Positions 54,780 to 64,000 of a stretch of DNA of 64,000 nt are shown one piece after another; position 1 is the first letter of the stretch; each line of letters opens with the position of its first letter. A program made the position numbers and the translations under genes. This stretch comes from Gautieria morchelliformis (taxonomy: Eukaryota; Basidiomycota; Agaricomycetes; Gomphales; Gomphaceae): NCBI GenBank assembly GCA_015179125.1, contig WHVA01000229.1, positions 1 through 64,000 of the forward strand. The letters run 5' to 3'. The notes beneath the pieces are model-generated. The model was given only the letters and a program-made list of their open reading frames with translations, was not told the origin of the DNA and ran no database searches.

Positions 54780-54941
54780 TACCTATCGTGATGTGTTACT
54801 TATAGCTACTTTCAATGGCAATGAGAAGTGTTTTACTTATCCCAAGTTTGATTTACCCAATGCATTTGACCTTGCTGATGCATTTGACCTTACCGAGGTG
54901 TTTGACCTACACCCCCATGCAAAGCATGGGTATCCACCTAG
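54780..54941 (+). repeat. Helitron-like 3' end, upstream copy
   Basis: Matches 55500-55701 (ATTTGACCTTGCTGATG, TTTGACCTTACCGAGGTG). Ends in a perfect hairpin CCCATGC-AAA-GCATGGG, TATCCAC and CTAG (54938-54941), followed by A. Confidence 0.65.
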
Positions 54942-55499
54942 AGGTAAGCGTTCAAGAATTGAGTTAAGTTGGATATCAGAAATAGAGGTGGAAGGCAGAG
55001 GTCAGAGAGACAGAGGCCTTGCAAGTACTTGCTGTGGTAAGAACAGGAAACAGTGCAAAGGGAGTCATATATTCAAGTCAATTATCTGATTGCAAAACAG
55101 AGGCACACATGACTGGGTTTTATACAAAGAGCTGAGACAACATGTCAGAAGGTAGAGGTAAGCAATTCCAGTGCAAGCAAAAGTAACTAGGATAAATGGA
55201 GTAAGTAACTAATACGGAACAAGAGGAACTACAAGGGGGTGCCGGGTAGAACTAAGAACAATCAATAGGCAAAAGAACAAGGGGAATGTGGGTCTAATTG
55301 ATAGTGGAACAAATGGATCTCCTGATGCTCCAGACTTGCTATGCTAAGGGTCAAGTAGGGAAGGCCGGTGAATAGAGTCAAAAGGGGAAGTAGGTGAATA
55401 GTAAAGAACAAGGGGATCAAAAGGTCAAAGTGTGGACGTCGCAGAATAGAGCCAGATGAGGTATGGAGGTACCAGAGTTGGTCAAGCAGCATGGTCATA

Positions 55500-55701
55500 A
55501 CATTACCTACCTTGATGTGTTACTTAGAGCTACTTTCAATCAATAAGATGTGTTTTACTTATCTGAAAGAAATTTTCTTATCAGAATGTGTTTGACTTAT
55601 CCCAGGTTTGATTTACGCAAGGCGTTTGACCTTGCTGATGTGTTTGACCTTACCGAGGTGTTTGACTTGCACCCCCGCGCGAAGCGTGGGTATCCACCTA
55701 G
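55500..55701 (+). repeat. Helitron-like 3' end, downstream copy
   Basis: Same sequence with the hairpin CCCGCGC-GAA-GCGTGGG. Stem bases differ from the upstream copy on both arms while pairing is kept. CTAG at 55698-55701 is followed directly by the TC of element 2. Confidence 0.65.
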
Positions 55702-58575
55702 TCTATAGTATAAAGTTGCTGGAAGGGTGGTTGTGGGTGTTTTATGTAATAATGTTACATATAATTTGCTGAGTTCGAATGCGAGTGGCACAGCCACGAG
55801 CGCCGTTCCTAGCTGCGCAGCCTGCTCTCTCTCTCTGCTACTGGCCTTCTCTGTGTCTGCTACGGGCTGTCTCTGCCTCCTGCCTCCTGCCTGTCTCTCC
55901 CTGCCTCCATCCATTCCTGCCTGTCATCCCTGCCCCTGGTGTGTCTTCATTTCCATTAATTTTCGCTTTTTTGGCCTTTTTTATTATTGTTATTTCTTCA
56001 TTTATTTTCGCTTTTTTTGACCTTTTTTCACCCCAGGTTTCTCCTCTCCTTGCCTCCATCCATTCCTGGCTGCTGTCCCTGCCCCTGGTGTGTCTTCTTT
56101 GCCATTAATTTTCGCTTGTTTGGCCTTTTTTTATTATTGTTATTTCTTCATTTATTTTTGCTTTTTTGACTTTTTTTCACCCCAGGTTTCTCCTCTCCTT
56201 GCCTCCCTCCTTTCCTGGCTGTCATCCCTGCCCCTGGTGTGTCTTCTTTGCCATTAATTTTCGCTTTTTTGGCCTTTTTTTATTATTGTTATTTCTTCAT
56301 TTATTTTCGCTTTTTTTGACCTTTTTTCACCCCAAGTTTCTCCTCTCCTTGCCTCCATCCATTCCTGGCTGTCATCCATGCCCTTGGTCTGTGTTTTCTT
56401 CCATTAATTTTCCCTTTTTAATCCTCTTTTTGCCTTCTTTTCAACCCAGGTTCCTGCTCTCAGTGCCTGCTACCTTGCCTGTCTGCCATTGCAGGTCTAT
56501 TGTATCTGCCTTTCTTTATTTTTGTTATGTTTTTATTTCTTATATTTTCCCTTTTTTTGGCATTTTTTAGGCTCTTTGCAGTTGACTTTGGTCCTGTAAC
56601 TACTGCCCATCCTACCTGGCTATTGCTCCTCCATTCTGGTGAGTGTTATGCTACTGTATTTGCTATTTTAAGTATTTATATCTGCAATCCCTCTGGTAAT
56701 TATAGTTGTTTCCTTCTGGTATGTTTTGTTGTTTTATATCGCTATTTCAGCCACAATTTGACTTCTTTATGCCAGATATATTCTTCAGTCTGTCATTCCT
56801 TAGGTATGGTCTTATTCTCATGGAACTTTGCCTTTTTGGGGCCTATTTGGGCTTGGTCCCTGACTGATTTGCTATTTCTTTCAGTCAAGCCCTGCAGCTA
56901 TTTGGTAAGGTTTTGCAATGCGTATGTTGGATTTTCAAGCTAATGTTTTAGATTCTCTCCTTGGTTTTTGGCATGCTCTGTGCTGTGATAATCTCTGACC
57001 TTCCTAGAGCAGTTGGGTGGTCAGTTGGTTGTATTGTGGACTGGCATACTCTACTGCATTGCAGTTTGATTCTGGCCAGAGTTACAACTCCAGTGTGGTC
57101 TGTGGACTAGGATTGGTTTGGTGGTGCACATTGGATTTAGGCGGTTTAAGTGGACATTGACCACCTTGCTGGTATCTGTGGTGGATTTGTTTGGTTGGGT
57201 GTTTGGTTGGTTGGATTGTGCACTGGGAGCTTGCATTGCAGTTTGATTCTGGCCAGAGCTACAACTCTGTTAGCCAGTGTGGTCTGTGAACTGGGATTGG
57301 TTTGGTGGCACACATTGGATTTAGACGGTTTAGGTGGACATTGACTGCCTCCCTGGTATCCCCTATTGTTGGTTGTGAGCTACAGTGATTGTGAAAATGT
57401 GAGTATCCTTTATATATATATATTTAGGCTTGATTTGAAACTGACTGTAATCTAAGGGAACCCTCTACACCAGAGCGTGATAGGCAGGAGGAGCATGCTC
57501 TGGAGCGTCAGCAGCGGTTGCCGATGACGTCCCCTTCTGTGCGTCGTCGGGATATGGTTCTCGCTGCAGCTCAAGAACGTCTTCGAAATCCTGACCCTCC
57601 ACCTCCTCAGCCATTTCCTCGACCTCTACTCCCTCAGCACAATGTAATTCCTTGGCCTCCTGTGGCTGGACCTTCAAATGCCATTCCACCTGATCTAAGT
57701 CCTCAGGATGCTGTATGTGCCATACAGGAACAGTTAGCTGATATGCCTCTTGCACCTGTGCGTCAAAGACAGGCCCAGGCAGCAGCACCACCTCCTGTCC
57801 CTATAGGCTCTCCAGCTGTAGCTCTGTTGCGGGCCCAGGCTGCTAATATCAATCCTATGCCTCTGCCACAACGAGGACGGCCACGACGACGTGCACAGGC
57901 ACTGAATCCAAACCCTGAACCTCTCCCAGATCAAATGCCACTCCAGCAGCAGCCTGCACCACAACGACCTGTGCTTCCACAGCCTCCACATCCACCTGCT
58001 CATCCTTGGGCCCCTCCACTTCCACTGCCTCATCAGCCTGCTCCACAACAACCTGTGCCTCCTGTTGCCCCTGTGCCCCCTGTGCCTCCACACCCTCTGC
58101 ATCCACCTGCTCCTCCTCAGCCCCCTCCACTTCCACCGCCTCCACCAATGCCTTTAAGAAACCTTCCACTAGCACGTTGCCCTTTGATTGAACAACAGAT
58201 TGCACCTCATGACCTTGGTGCTATGGATGACAAATGTCCAAAATGTAAAGCATGGCATTGGAAGGCAGAGTGTCTGGCCAACTCTACCATTGCTGAGCCC
58301 AAATTGGGTATATGTTGCTCAAAGGGCAAGATACACCTTGAATTGTTGATGGAACCTCCAGAACCACTAAAGACTCTTTTGGCCAGCCAAGACAGGCGTG
58401 GAAAACAGTTTAGGGAAAAGATTCGGAACTATAATGCTGCACTGGCATTCGTCTCTGTGGGAGTGAACATAGATGACAAGGTCATGAGTAGACCTGGGCC
58501 ATATGTCTTCAAAATTCAGGGAGGCCTCTATGATATTCATGGTGCTCTTCTTCCTGCTGAGGGAGTATATGCACA
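55702..58575 (+). mobile_element. Helitron-like element 2, truncated at its 3' side
   Basis: Begins TCTATAGTATAAAG directly after the CTAG end of element 1. It contains a T/C-rich tandem repeat, 57000-57340 duplicated words (TTGCAGTTTGATTCTGGCCA) and the N-terminal part of a Helitron helicase. At about 58575 an LTR fragment replaces the rest of the helicase. Confidence 0.6.
55935..56460 (+). repeat. Tandem repeat of about 150 bp, T- and C-rich
   Basis: Four units, each with CCATTAATTTTCGCTTTTTTGG, a TTATTATTGTTATTTC block and TTTCACCCCAGGTTTCTCC. Units start near 55953, 56102, 56252 and 56401; the last is diverged. Each has a polypyrimidine tract and CAG that look like a 3' splice site. Confidence 0.8.
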
Positions 58576-58578
58576 GTG
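57518..58578 (+). pseudogene. Helitron helicase-like protein, N-terminal part
   Basis: N-terminal region of the rolling-circle replication/helicase protein. A long Pro-rich leader (residues 1-225) is followed by the family block: HDLGAMDDKCPKCKAWHWKAE (Cys-x2-Cys finger with His), LGICCSKGKIHLELLMEPPE, FREKIRNYNAALAFVSVGVN, GPYVFKIQGGLYDIHGALLP, ending AEGVYAQ and a stop. The helicase-like, Rep and PIF1 parts are lost where the LTR fragment starts. The frame is open further upstream, so the true start may lie in an earlier exon. Confidence 0.85.
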
Positions 58579-58809
58579 AGACAGATTTCCCCCCTCTCTC
58601 AGTGACAACTAAATTCACTGAGAGAGGCAAGTAAATTAGTCTTATTTTCCTTTGATTTGTTGACCCAGAAATCCTGTAGTGAATTGATTTCTAGGTAGTG
58701 TATAATATTAACAGTGACAACTAAATTCACTGAGAGAGTGAATTGATTTCTAGTCCATTCTTTTTAGTATCAAGTCCGAACCTACTGCCTATAATTCCTG
58801 TCCTCTACA
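58577..58809. repeat. 3' part of the Copia-like LTR found at 21744-22240
   Basis: Closely matches 22003-22240, including the CTCTCTCAGTGA / TCACTGAGAGAG inverted repeat (58594-58605, 58615-58626), and ends CCTCTACA. The left side is cut by Helitron sequence and the right side abuts gypsy RT, with no target duplication. Confidence 0.8.
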
Positions 58810-60543
58810 ATATTCTTGATGTATGCATCATCATGTACCTTGATGACATACTCATCTACTCCAACGACCCAGTCAAACACAGGGAATATGTATGTGAAGT
58901 ATTGCGGTGTCTTCGGAAACACGGCCTCTACCCCAAACCCGATAAATCCGAATGGCACCGTGATTCCGTGGAATTCCTCGGCTATATGCTCTCTACTGAT
59001 GGATTTACCATGTCCGAAGACAAAGTCCAAACAATCTGCAATTGGCCCAAACCCCGGAAGGTAAAAGATATACAGTCCTTCCTCGGCTTCACCAATTTTT
59101 ACCGCCACTTCATCTTAAATTATTCTGACATCACTGTTCCCCTCACTCGGCTTACCTGTAAAGGCGCCCCATGGGCATTTACTGAAGAATGCCAAAAGTC
59201 CTTCAATTACCTTAAGGAGGTTTTCACTTCGGCTCCAATCCTGTCACACTGGGTTCCCAACCTGTCCAATGGTCGTGGAAACCAATGCCTCAGATATTCT
59301 GTCTCTGTTCGATGATGCAGGCGGACTACATCCCATCGCCTTCCACTCTCAGACATTTTCCGGCGCCGAACTCAATTATGATGTCCACGATAAAGAGCTA
59401 TTGGCAATCTTTGAAGCATTTCAATGTTGGAGACATTACTTGGAGGGCTCTGGCTCCCCTATCAACATGGTCACTGATCACAAAAACTTGGAGTATTTTT
59501 CCACCACTAAGTTGCTAACCTGACAACAAGCCCGCTGGTCCAAGTTCCTCTCCCATTTTACCCTCATTATTGTTGTGAAATCTGAGACACGCCGGCTGCT
59601 TAGGACTGACCCGAGCGTGTATATGCACCATGTTCCTTCCCACAGGTTCCTGTTCTTGACTGACTCTTACCCCACGACTCGGCTCAATCCCCCCACTCCA
59701 TTACCATTCTCATTGCCCGATTCAGAGTATGTACATGTAAAACTAGGTATAGAACTACCCTGTGACTCAACTCCACTCCTGGCATAACCCCGGAGATCAA
59801 TCCCCATACTATCTTCCATCCGATCACATATGTACATTCCTTTGCGCTCCACAGCAGGTTAAATACCTAACAGTCAGCGGCTCCCTGTCCAGTATAAAGT
59901 AGTTACCACTGTATGTCAAATAACCAGACAATTTCACTTGTCCATTCCTGTGTTCTTCATAGCCTGAGTCCCTTGTAGCTTTCACTGTCGCTCCAGCCTA
60001 AGCGACATAGGCTACCGAGCCATTTGTACACTACAATAAGTAGTATAGTCCCGTTGAGTCCCATTCTGAGTATTCCACAACCTCCTGTCAGAACCGCTAA
60101 AGTGCTTTCACCAGAATTATTTGGTTCCATCTCGGAAAGCTCGGTACAAAGCCCGACGCTCTAACTAGACAATGGGAGGTCTACCTTAAAGAGGGAGGTA
60201 ATGACTATGGCTCAGTCAATCTGCAAAACTTCTGACTCATTTTCAAAAATCACCAACTATCGGAATCACTCTGGGCAACCTATCTGCTTCCACCCATCCT
60301 CCAAGCAAGCACTATGATGGACTGCGAGAAGCTTTATGCCGACATATTAGCCAATCTGGCATCTGACCCTGTTGCCTGCCGGCATCTCGGTGATAGTTCC
60401 GACCCGAGATGGTCGCAAACCGACGATGGCTTTCTACGCCATGACCACCGCATATACGTTCCCAATGCTGACGATCTCCAGCTCCAAGTACTCCAGTATA
60501 AACATGACCACGTACTCTTGGGAGATTTCAGCCAAAACAAGAC
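58810..60543 (+). pseudogene. Gypsy-E pol fragment: RT, RNase H, integrase start
   Basis: Starts within RT at the catalytic motif (IIMYLDDILIYSNDP), continues with VEFLGYMLSTDGFTM, FLGFTNFYRHFI, a frameshift near 59265, then RNase H (FSGAELNYDVHDKELLAI, VTDHKNLEYFST). A TGA at 59521 and a 545-bp insertion (59571-60115) follow. After it: KLGTKPDALTRQW, and the integrase-proximal part LQVLQYKHDHVLLGDFSQNKTL, where it meets minus-strand gag. Not gypsy-D: the sequence differs throughout. Dead fragment. Confidence 0.88.
59571..60115. mobile_element. Insertion with ATTAT duplication in gypsy-E
   Basis: Removing 59571-60115 and one ATTAT (59566-59570 or 60116-60120) rejoins gypsy codons LII and WFHLGKLG in frame. 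It starts TGTTGTGAAATCTG but ends CACCAGA. The TG start, 545-bp size and 5-bp duplication suggest a solo LTR with a changed 3' end. No coding content. Confidence 0.65.
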
Positions 60544-60544
60544 C

Positions 60545-62903
60545 CTGCACTGATCTACCAGAATATACCTGGAGCCTCTGCTTCTCCCTGATCCTCATCG
60601 TTTTGAGGCTCACCCTCCCCCTCTTCATCAATTTGCGGAAGAGGGGCGTGGTCGGGATCCGTGTCCGGATCCTCATCATTGTCATGTCTTGCGGCTGCTG
60701 TCCGTAAGCCGGACTTGAGCCGTGGACACTCCGCTGTCCTGTGCACTGGCTGGCCACATTCAAAGCATGTGATGCTGCTTGGAGCGTTGCCGGGTCAATC
60801 TGGTGGTCGACCCGCTGGTTTTGGAGGGAAGTTCGGCTTCGACAAGCTTCCTGATGCCTGAGGCTGTTTAGCCTCAGGAGGCCGTCCCGCAGGGGCAGGA
60901 TGGGGCGGCAGTGGACGTTGGGACATCCTGCTCCTCTGGAAGGGGCAGGCCTGCTCGGACCTGCCTCCGACGCCGGTTTGCTTTGCACAAACCATGACGC
61001 TGTGGCCGCTGCAGCCGCGCTCTCTGCCCGACCCATCCCATGTTGTAGCGGGAAGCTTCCTCGATCATGTGGGCCGCTTCCAAGAGCTGCTCTCCGCATT
61101 GTAGCCCTTCTTGAGGACCTCGTTGCGCAGTGTTTCACGCAGTGCAGACACGAACCGTCTCCGGAACCTGTAATCGTCGGGCGGCTGTATCATGCGAACC
61201 ACGTATTTCGTGAGATCGTTCAGCATTTCCTGAACGGTCTTCATGCCCTGCATGACCGTGTCGAATTTGTTCGACGTGTGGTGGTATGTCAGGGTGTGCA
61301 GAAACCGCTTCTTCAGGCCCTGCATCACCGTCTCTAAGGTCAATCGCAGACCTGGCAGTCGAAACTTTTGACGTTCGAAGAAACCACTCTGGGCCTCGCC
61401 AGTGAGGCAAGTGCCCAGGTATCCGACCTGCATATCAATGCTGGTCCGGTCCCAACAGGCAATTCATCTTGAGCCATCTCAAGATTGCCGCGACGAAGAC
61501 CTCGAACTCTTCAAGGTCTGACCCTCCCGCGTATGGCTCAGGATGGGCCAGCTTTTATGCCGGCCTTTGCCAGCGTGGAGCTTCAGGGTCCGTGTCTATG
61601 GCGTCGGCCATCGCGACGCGTATCATCTGTGTGATACCATCGTATGGCTCTTGCGCACTTTCCAGCTGGTCCAGTATGCCCTGGCCCTCGGTTAGGGCCA
61701 TGGATTGGTCGCACGGCTGTGATGTCGCGCGGGCGATGTCCATGTAGGCTCTTATCAGGACCGGGGCTGGCTCTGGCTCTGGTCCGGGCGCCTCAGGTGC
61801 GTGGGTCTCTGGCGGGGGCACGTGATGCGTGTCACCCGTCAGCCCAGCGTTGCGCAGGCGCAGCCTGCTATTGTAGGCTGCGTGCACTTGTCGTGCATCC
61901 TGCACAGCACGTGTGAGCTCGTCAGGCTGCCGGTCAGTGTGGCCTTGTGCCACGGCGGCTGCAGCGTTCTGTGCTAACAGCTCGAGAGCCTGTGTGTGGC
62001 GACCCACTGCACTGGCTTCATTCCTTTGCCAGTGCGTGGCCTCGAGCTCCAGGCTCTCTGTTGTGGTCTCAGAGTCAGGCTCTGAGACAACTTGTTCCCT
62101 GACGATCTGTTGGATTGTCTTGCAGCTGCTTGTTGGTGCAGGCGGCTCCGTGTGCGGTTCACTTCTGAATCGTGCATCTTGTTCAACAGGGGCGTCTGGC
62201 GGCAGCATGCGTCATCGGTCCTGCTCCTGTCGTCGTTGGTCATCGGGGGGGCGAGCTTGTTTGCTCGCCGCGGTGTGGGGTGCGCTTCTGACGGCCGCTA
62301 TGGGCTCTTCATGTGAACGAAGGGCTTTTTGCATGTTTCTAGTGATGCAGCATCTCGTTGTTGGATCTCCCCCATTTGGTGGAGTTCCTTATTGAGCTGC
62401 ATGAGGGATGTTGTGATATCGTTGAGATGCGACGAGATGTTTCTCATGCTTGTGCCTGTGAGCATGTTTCGGTGCAGTGCATCTTGTACTTGCTTGGCCA
62501 ACGCGCCTGCAGTCTCGTCGTCGATGCTGTGCTTCCTTGAGCTTTTGCTGCTAAGCTCGAGTATTCCGAAGCTTGCCCGTCATCGTCGGGTGCTTGTCTT
62601 TTGGTTGTCATTCCCCTTCGGGGTGACGGTTGTCGCTCAACTCCGTGAGCAGCGGGCTGAGTTCCTGCTTCAAGATGATATCGAAGCCTGCCCTGCTCTT
62701 GAGGCTCTGCTGTTGGATGACAGTGAGATGTCTCTACCCTTGCCCTTGTCTCGGGGCCAGGGGGAGCGGGGCGGGGACACCGGATTATGGTCTATCGGTG
62801 TCCCCTCTTCGGCCACACTGGGTGACATGTGGTCGGGTCCTTGCTCGTCCTCATTTGGGGGGATGAGCACGGTGAGATCTACTATCTCTCCATCTTGTGG
62901 CAT
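60545..62903 (-). pseudogene. Gypsy-F gag
   Basis: Minus strand. N-terminal acidic, Pro-rich part (MPQDGEIVDLTVLIPPNEDE, 62903), later frames with Glu/Ala-rich sequence (about 61555-62208), the capsid domain (GYLGTCLTGEAQSGFFERQ, FLHTLTYHHTSNKFDTVMQG, RRRFVSALRETLRNEVLKKG, 61433-61065) and a zinc knuckle CFECGQPVHRTAEC (about 60760). Several frameshifts separate these. It ends at 60545 against gypsy-E pol in the opposite strand. No pol of its own follows. Confidence 0.8.
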
Positions 62904-63152
62904 GCTGGACTCTTGATCCAGGTAGCATCAGCCGTTGTGTCGCTAGGCTGCACCTGGGGGTTGTCCGCGAGCTAGAGGCTCGCGTTCTTCTTCGACTGCG
63001 TGGAATCATCATGCTCGCAGCCGATGGTAGGGGGCCTACTGGATGTTGTTCGGCAGTAAACAGCCGTCAATGTCGCGATCTTTTGCAAGATCGCGTGGAT
63101 TTCCACAATTCAGTTGTTCGCCAAGCAAACAACTGCAGGAAGTTCAACAAGG

Positions 63153-64000
63153 TGTAAGATTGTGAATCTTAGGGCCTTGTGTCACAAGAGCAAGCGGAAC
63201 TTGACCAATATGTGGTAATTCCGTTTGCTACGTAGTCACAGTTGTATGGTAAGATCTGGGGAACCGCCGTGCTGTTCCCACGCAAGAACTGTACAGTGAT
63301 TATCTAAGCAGTCCAGTAGCGCGCATTGCCTTAAGGGAAATGCAGGTAAATAGTGTATTTACATTACCTGAACCTCCAAGAACTCGCCGCCCATATGACT
63401 TATTCCGTCACCATCACGTCACCCGTTCACAGCCATGAGATAAGACTGTGCATCGACAGAAAACGACATCAGCTATGATTTGCACCACCACATATGCCTC
63501 ACTCACGTCTCTCTCTGTCAGACATTCGAGGTACGCCAGCGCAACTGCTACCCAAAACCCAGGAATCCCAGGTTTGGTGCACAAGTAGGAATCACACCTC
63601 CACTTATGGTGCGGATGCACTGTCCACTGCCTCCCAGTACGGTCCAAATTCACCACAGCGAGTCCCACCCACAGGCCCGGGCTTTAGCCCGGCCGAGCCT
63701 GAGCCTGGCCGAGCCCTCGTCCTGGGGAGAGCAACCGGCCATTCACACGGCTTCCATGGACACATCTATGGATGTTCCATGGACCTGGTAACCCTAATTC
63801 AATAGTAAGATGAGTGTACATGTGGGTGGCAGACAATAATAGATACATACCTTTGCCTCGTACAGGCGACTCGAGAACTCAGCCTTGTCGTTCCCCATAA
63901 TGTCACGCTTGCTGTTCGTTGGATACACGTCAGCCCTGAGCTCATGCCCGCCACAACCAGCCGCCTTAAGCCCCCATTCTGGAAAACGTTGACCTCACGG
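63153..64000. other. Possible gypsy-F LTR and unassigned right end
   Basis: TGTAAGATTGTGAATC at 63153 is, on the minus strand, an ACA-type LTR end upstream of gypsy-F gag, but the other LTR end was not found. From 63400 to 64000 frames overlap on both strands and none has a recognisable motif. A GC-rich palindrome-like CCCGGGCTTTAGCCCGG lies near 63675. Confidence 0.35.

Larger units (their letters stand above)
52602..55701 (+). mobile_element. Helitron-like element 1 (non-autonomous candidate)
   Basis: The left end TCCTATAGGTGAAAGTAGC resembles the start of element 2 (TCTATAGTATAAAGTTGC at 55702), and both are followed by AGCGGCACAGCC(G/A)CGAGC-type sequence. The right end is ACCCCCGCGC-GAA-GCGTGGGT, a hairpin, then ATCCAC and CTAG (55698-55701) followed by T, as expected of Helitron termini (5' TC, 3' hairpin plus CTRR). 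No Rep/helicase frame lies inside. A second hairpin-CTAG end at 54941 may belong to an older end. Confidence 0.6.

Noticed and set aside
53902..55089. 395-codon His/Met/Gly/Asp-rich protein
   Set aside because: It is a read-through of a 21-bp repeat; other frames on both strands are open too and the period decays after 54200.
57600..58160. Proline-rich frames on both strands
   Set aside because: Minus-strand frames mirror the Pro-rich leader of the Helitron protein; the plus frame alone connects to a recognisable domain.

Overview
The window looks like a repeat-rich, gene-poor stretch of a fungal nuclear genome, most likely a mushroom-forming basidiomycete. This is inferred from four copies of an intron-rich membrane-protein gene that reads like the basidiomycete DUF6533 family, from several Ty1/copia and Ty3/gypsy elements, from a Tad/I-like LINE and from a Helitron helicase N-terminus of the fungal type. 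I see no bacterial-style operons, rRNA or convincing tRNA.

Layout. 1-3446: 3' half of a LINE (+). 3447-4150: Copia-A 5' end with a gag remnant (+). 4781-7142: Copia-B fragment (-). 7143-9480: repeat X copy 1. 9480-13285: DUF6533 unit 1 (+), with a solo LTR between TATA box and ATG. 13333-14036: glycosyltransferase (UGT) relic. 15332-16145: gypsy gag fragment. 16146-17727: LINE ORF1/endonuclease fragment (-). 17728-20340: degraded sequence. 20340-28350: DUF6533 unit 2 (-), broken by a solo LTR and by Copia-C (23467-27960), a full element with one 1340-aa ORF. 28480-31929: unit 3 (-). 31930-40426: one chromodomain gypsy element (gypsy-D) cut in two by an inversion of 36167-40426. 40427-47170: X copy 2 and unit 4 (+), with an inserted block carrying an APH-kinase relic. 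48545-49963: unidentified AT-rich exons. 51533-52400: C19-like peptidase-fold relic (-). 52602-58575: two Helitron-like elements head to tail. 58577-60543: LTR fragment plus gypsy-E pol (+). 60545-62903: gypsy-F gag (-). 63153-64000: unassigned.

The repeated DUF6533 units (two + and two -, each with related upstream blocks X/Y and, for two of them, a downstream block Z) are the oldest framework. Almost everything else is transposable elements inserted into or rearranging that framework. Five target-site duplications can be read directly (GTGTC, CACCC, GTTTC, GATGA and GATAA/TTATC). The last one, found on two LTRs in inverted orientation, shows that the gypsy-D halves were once one insertion.
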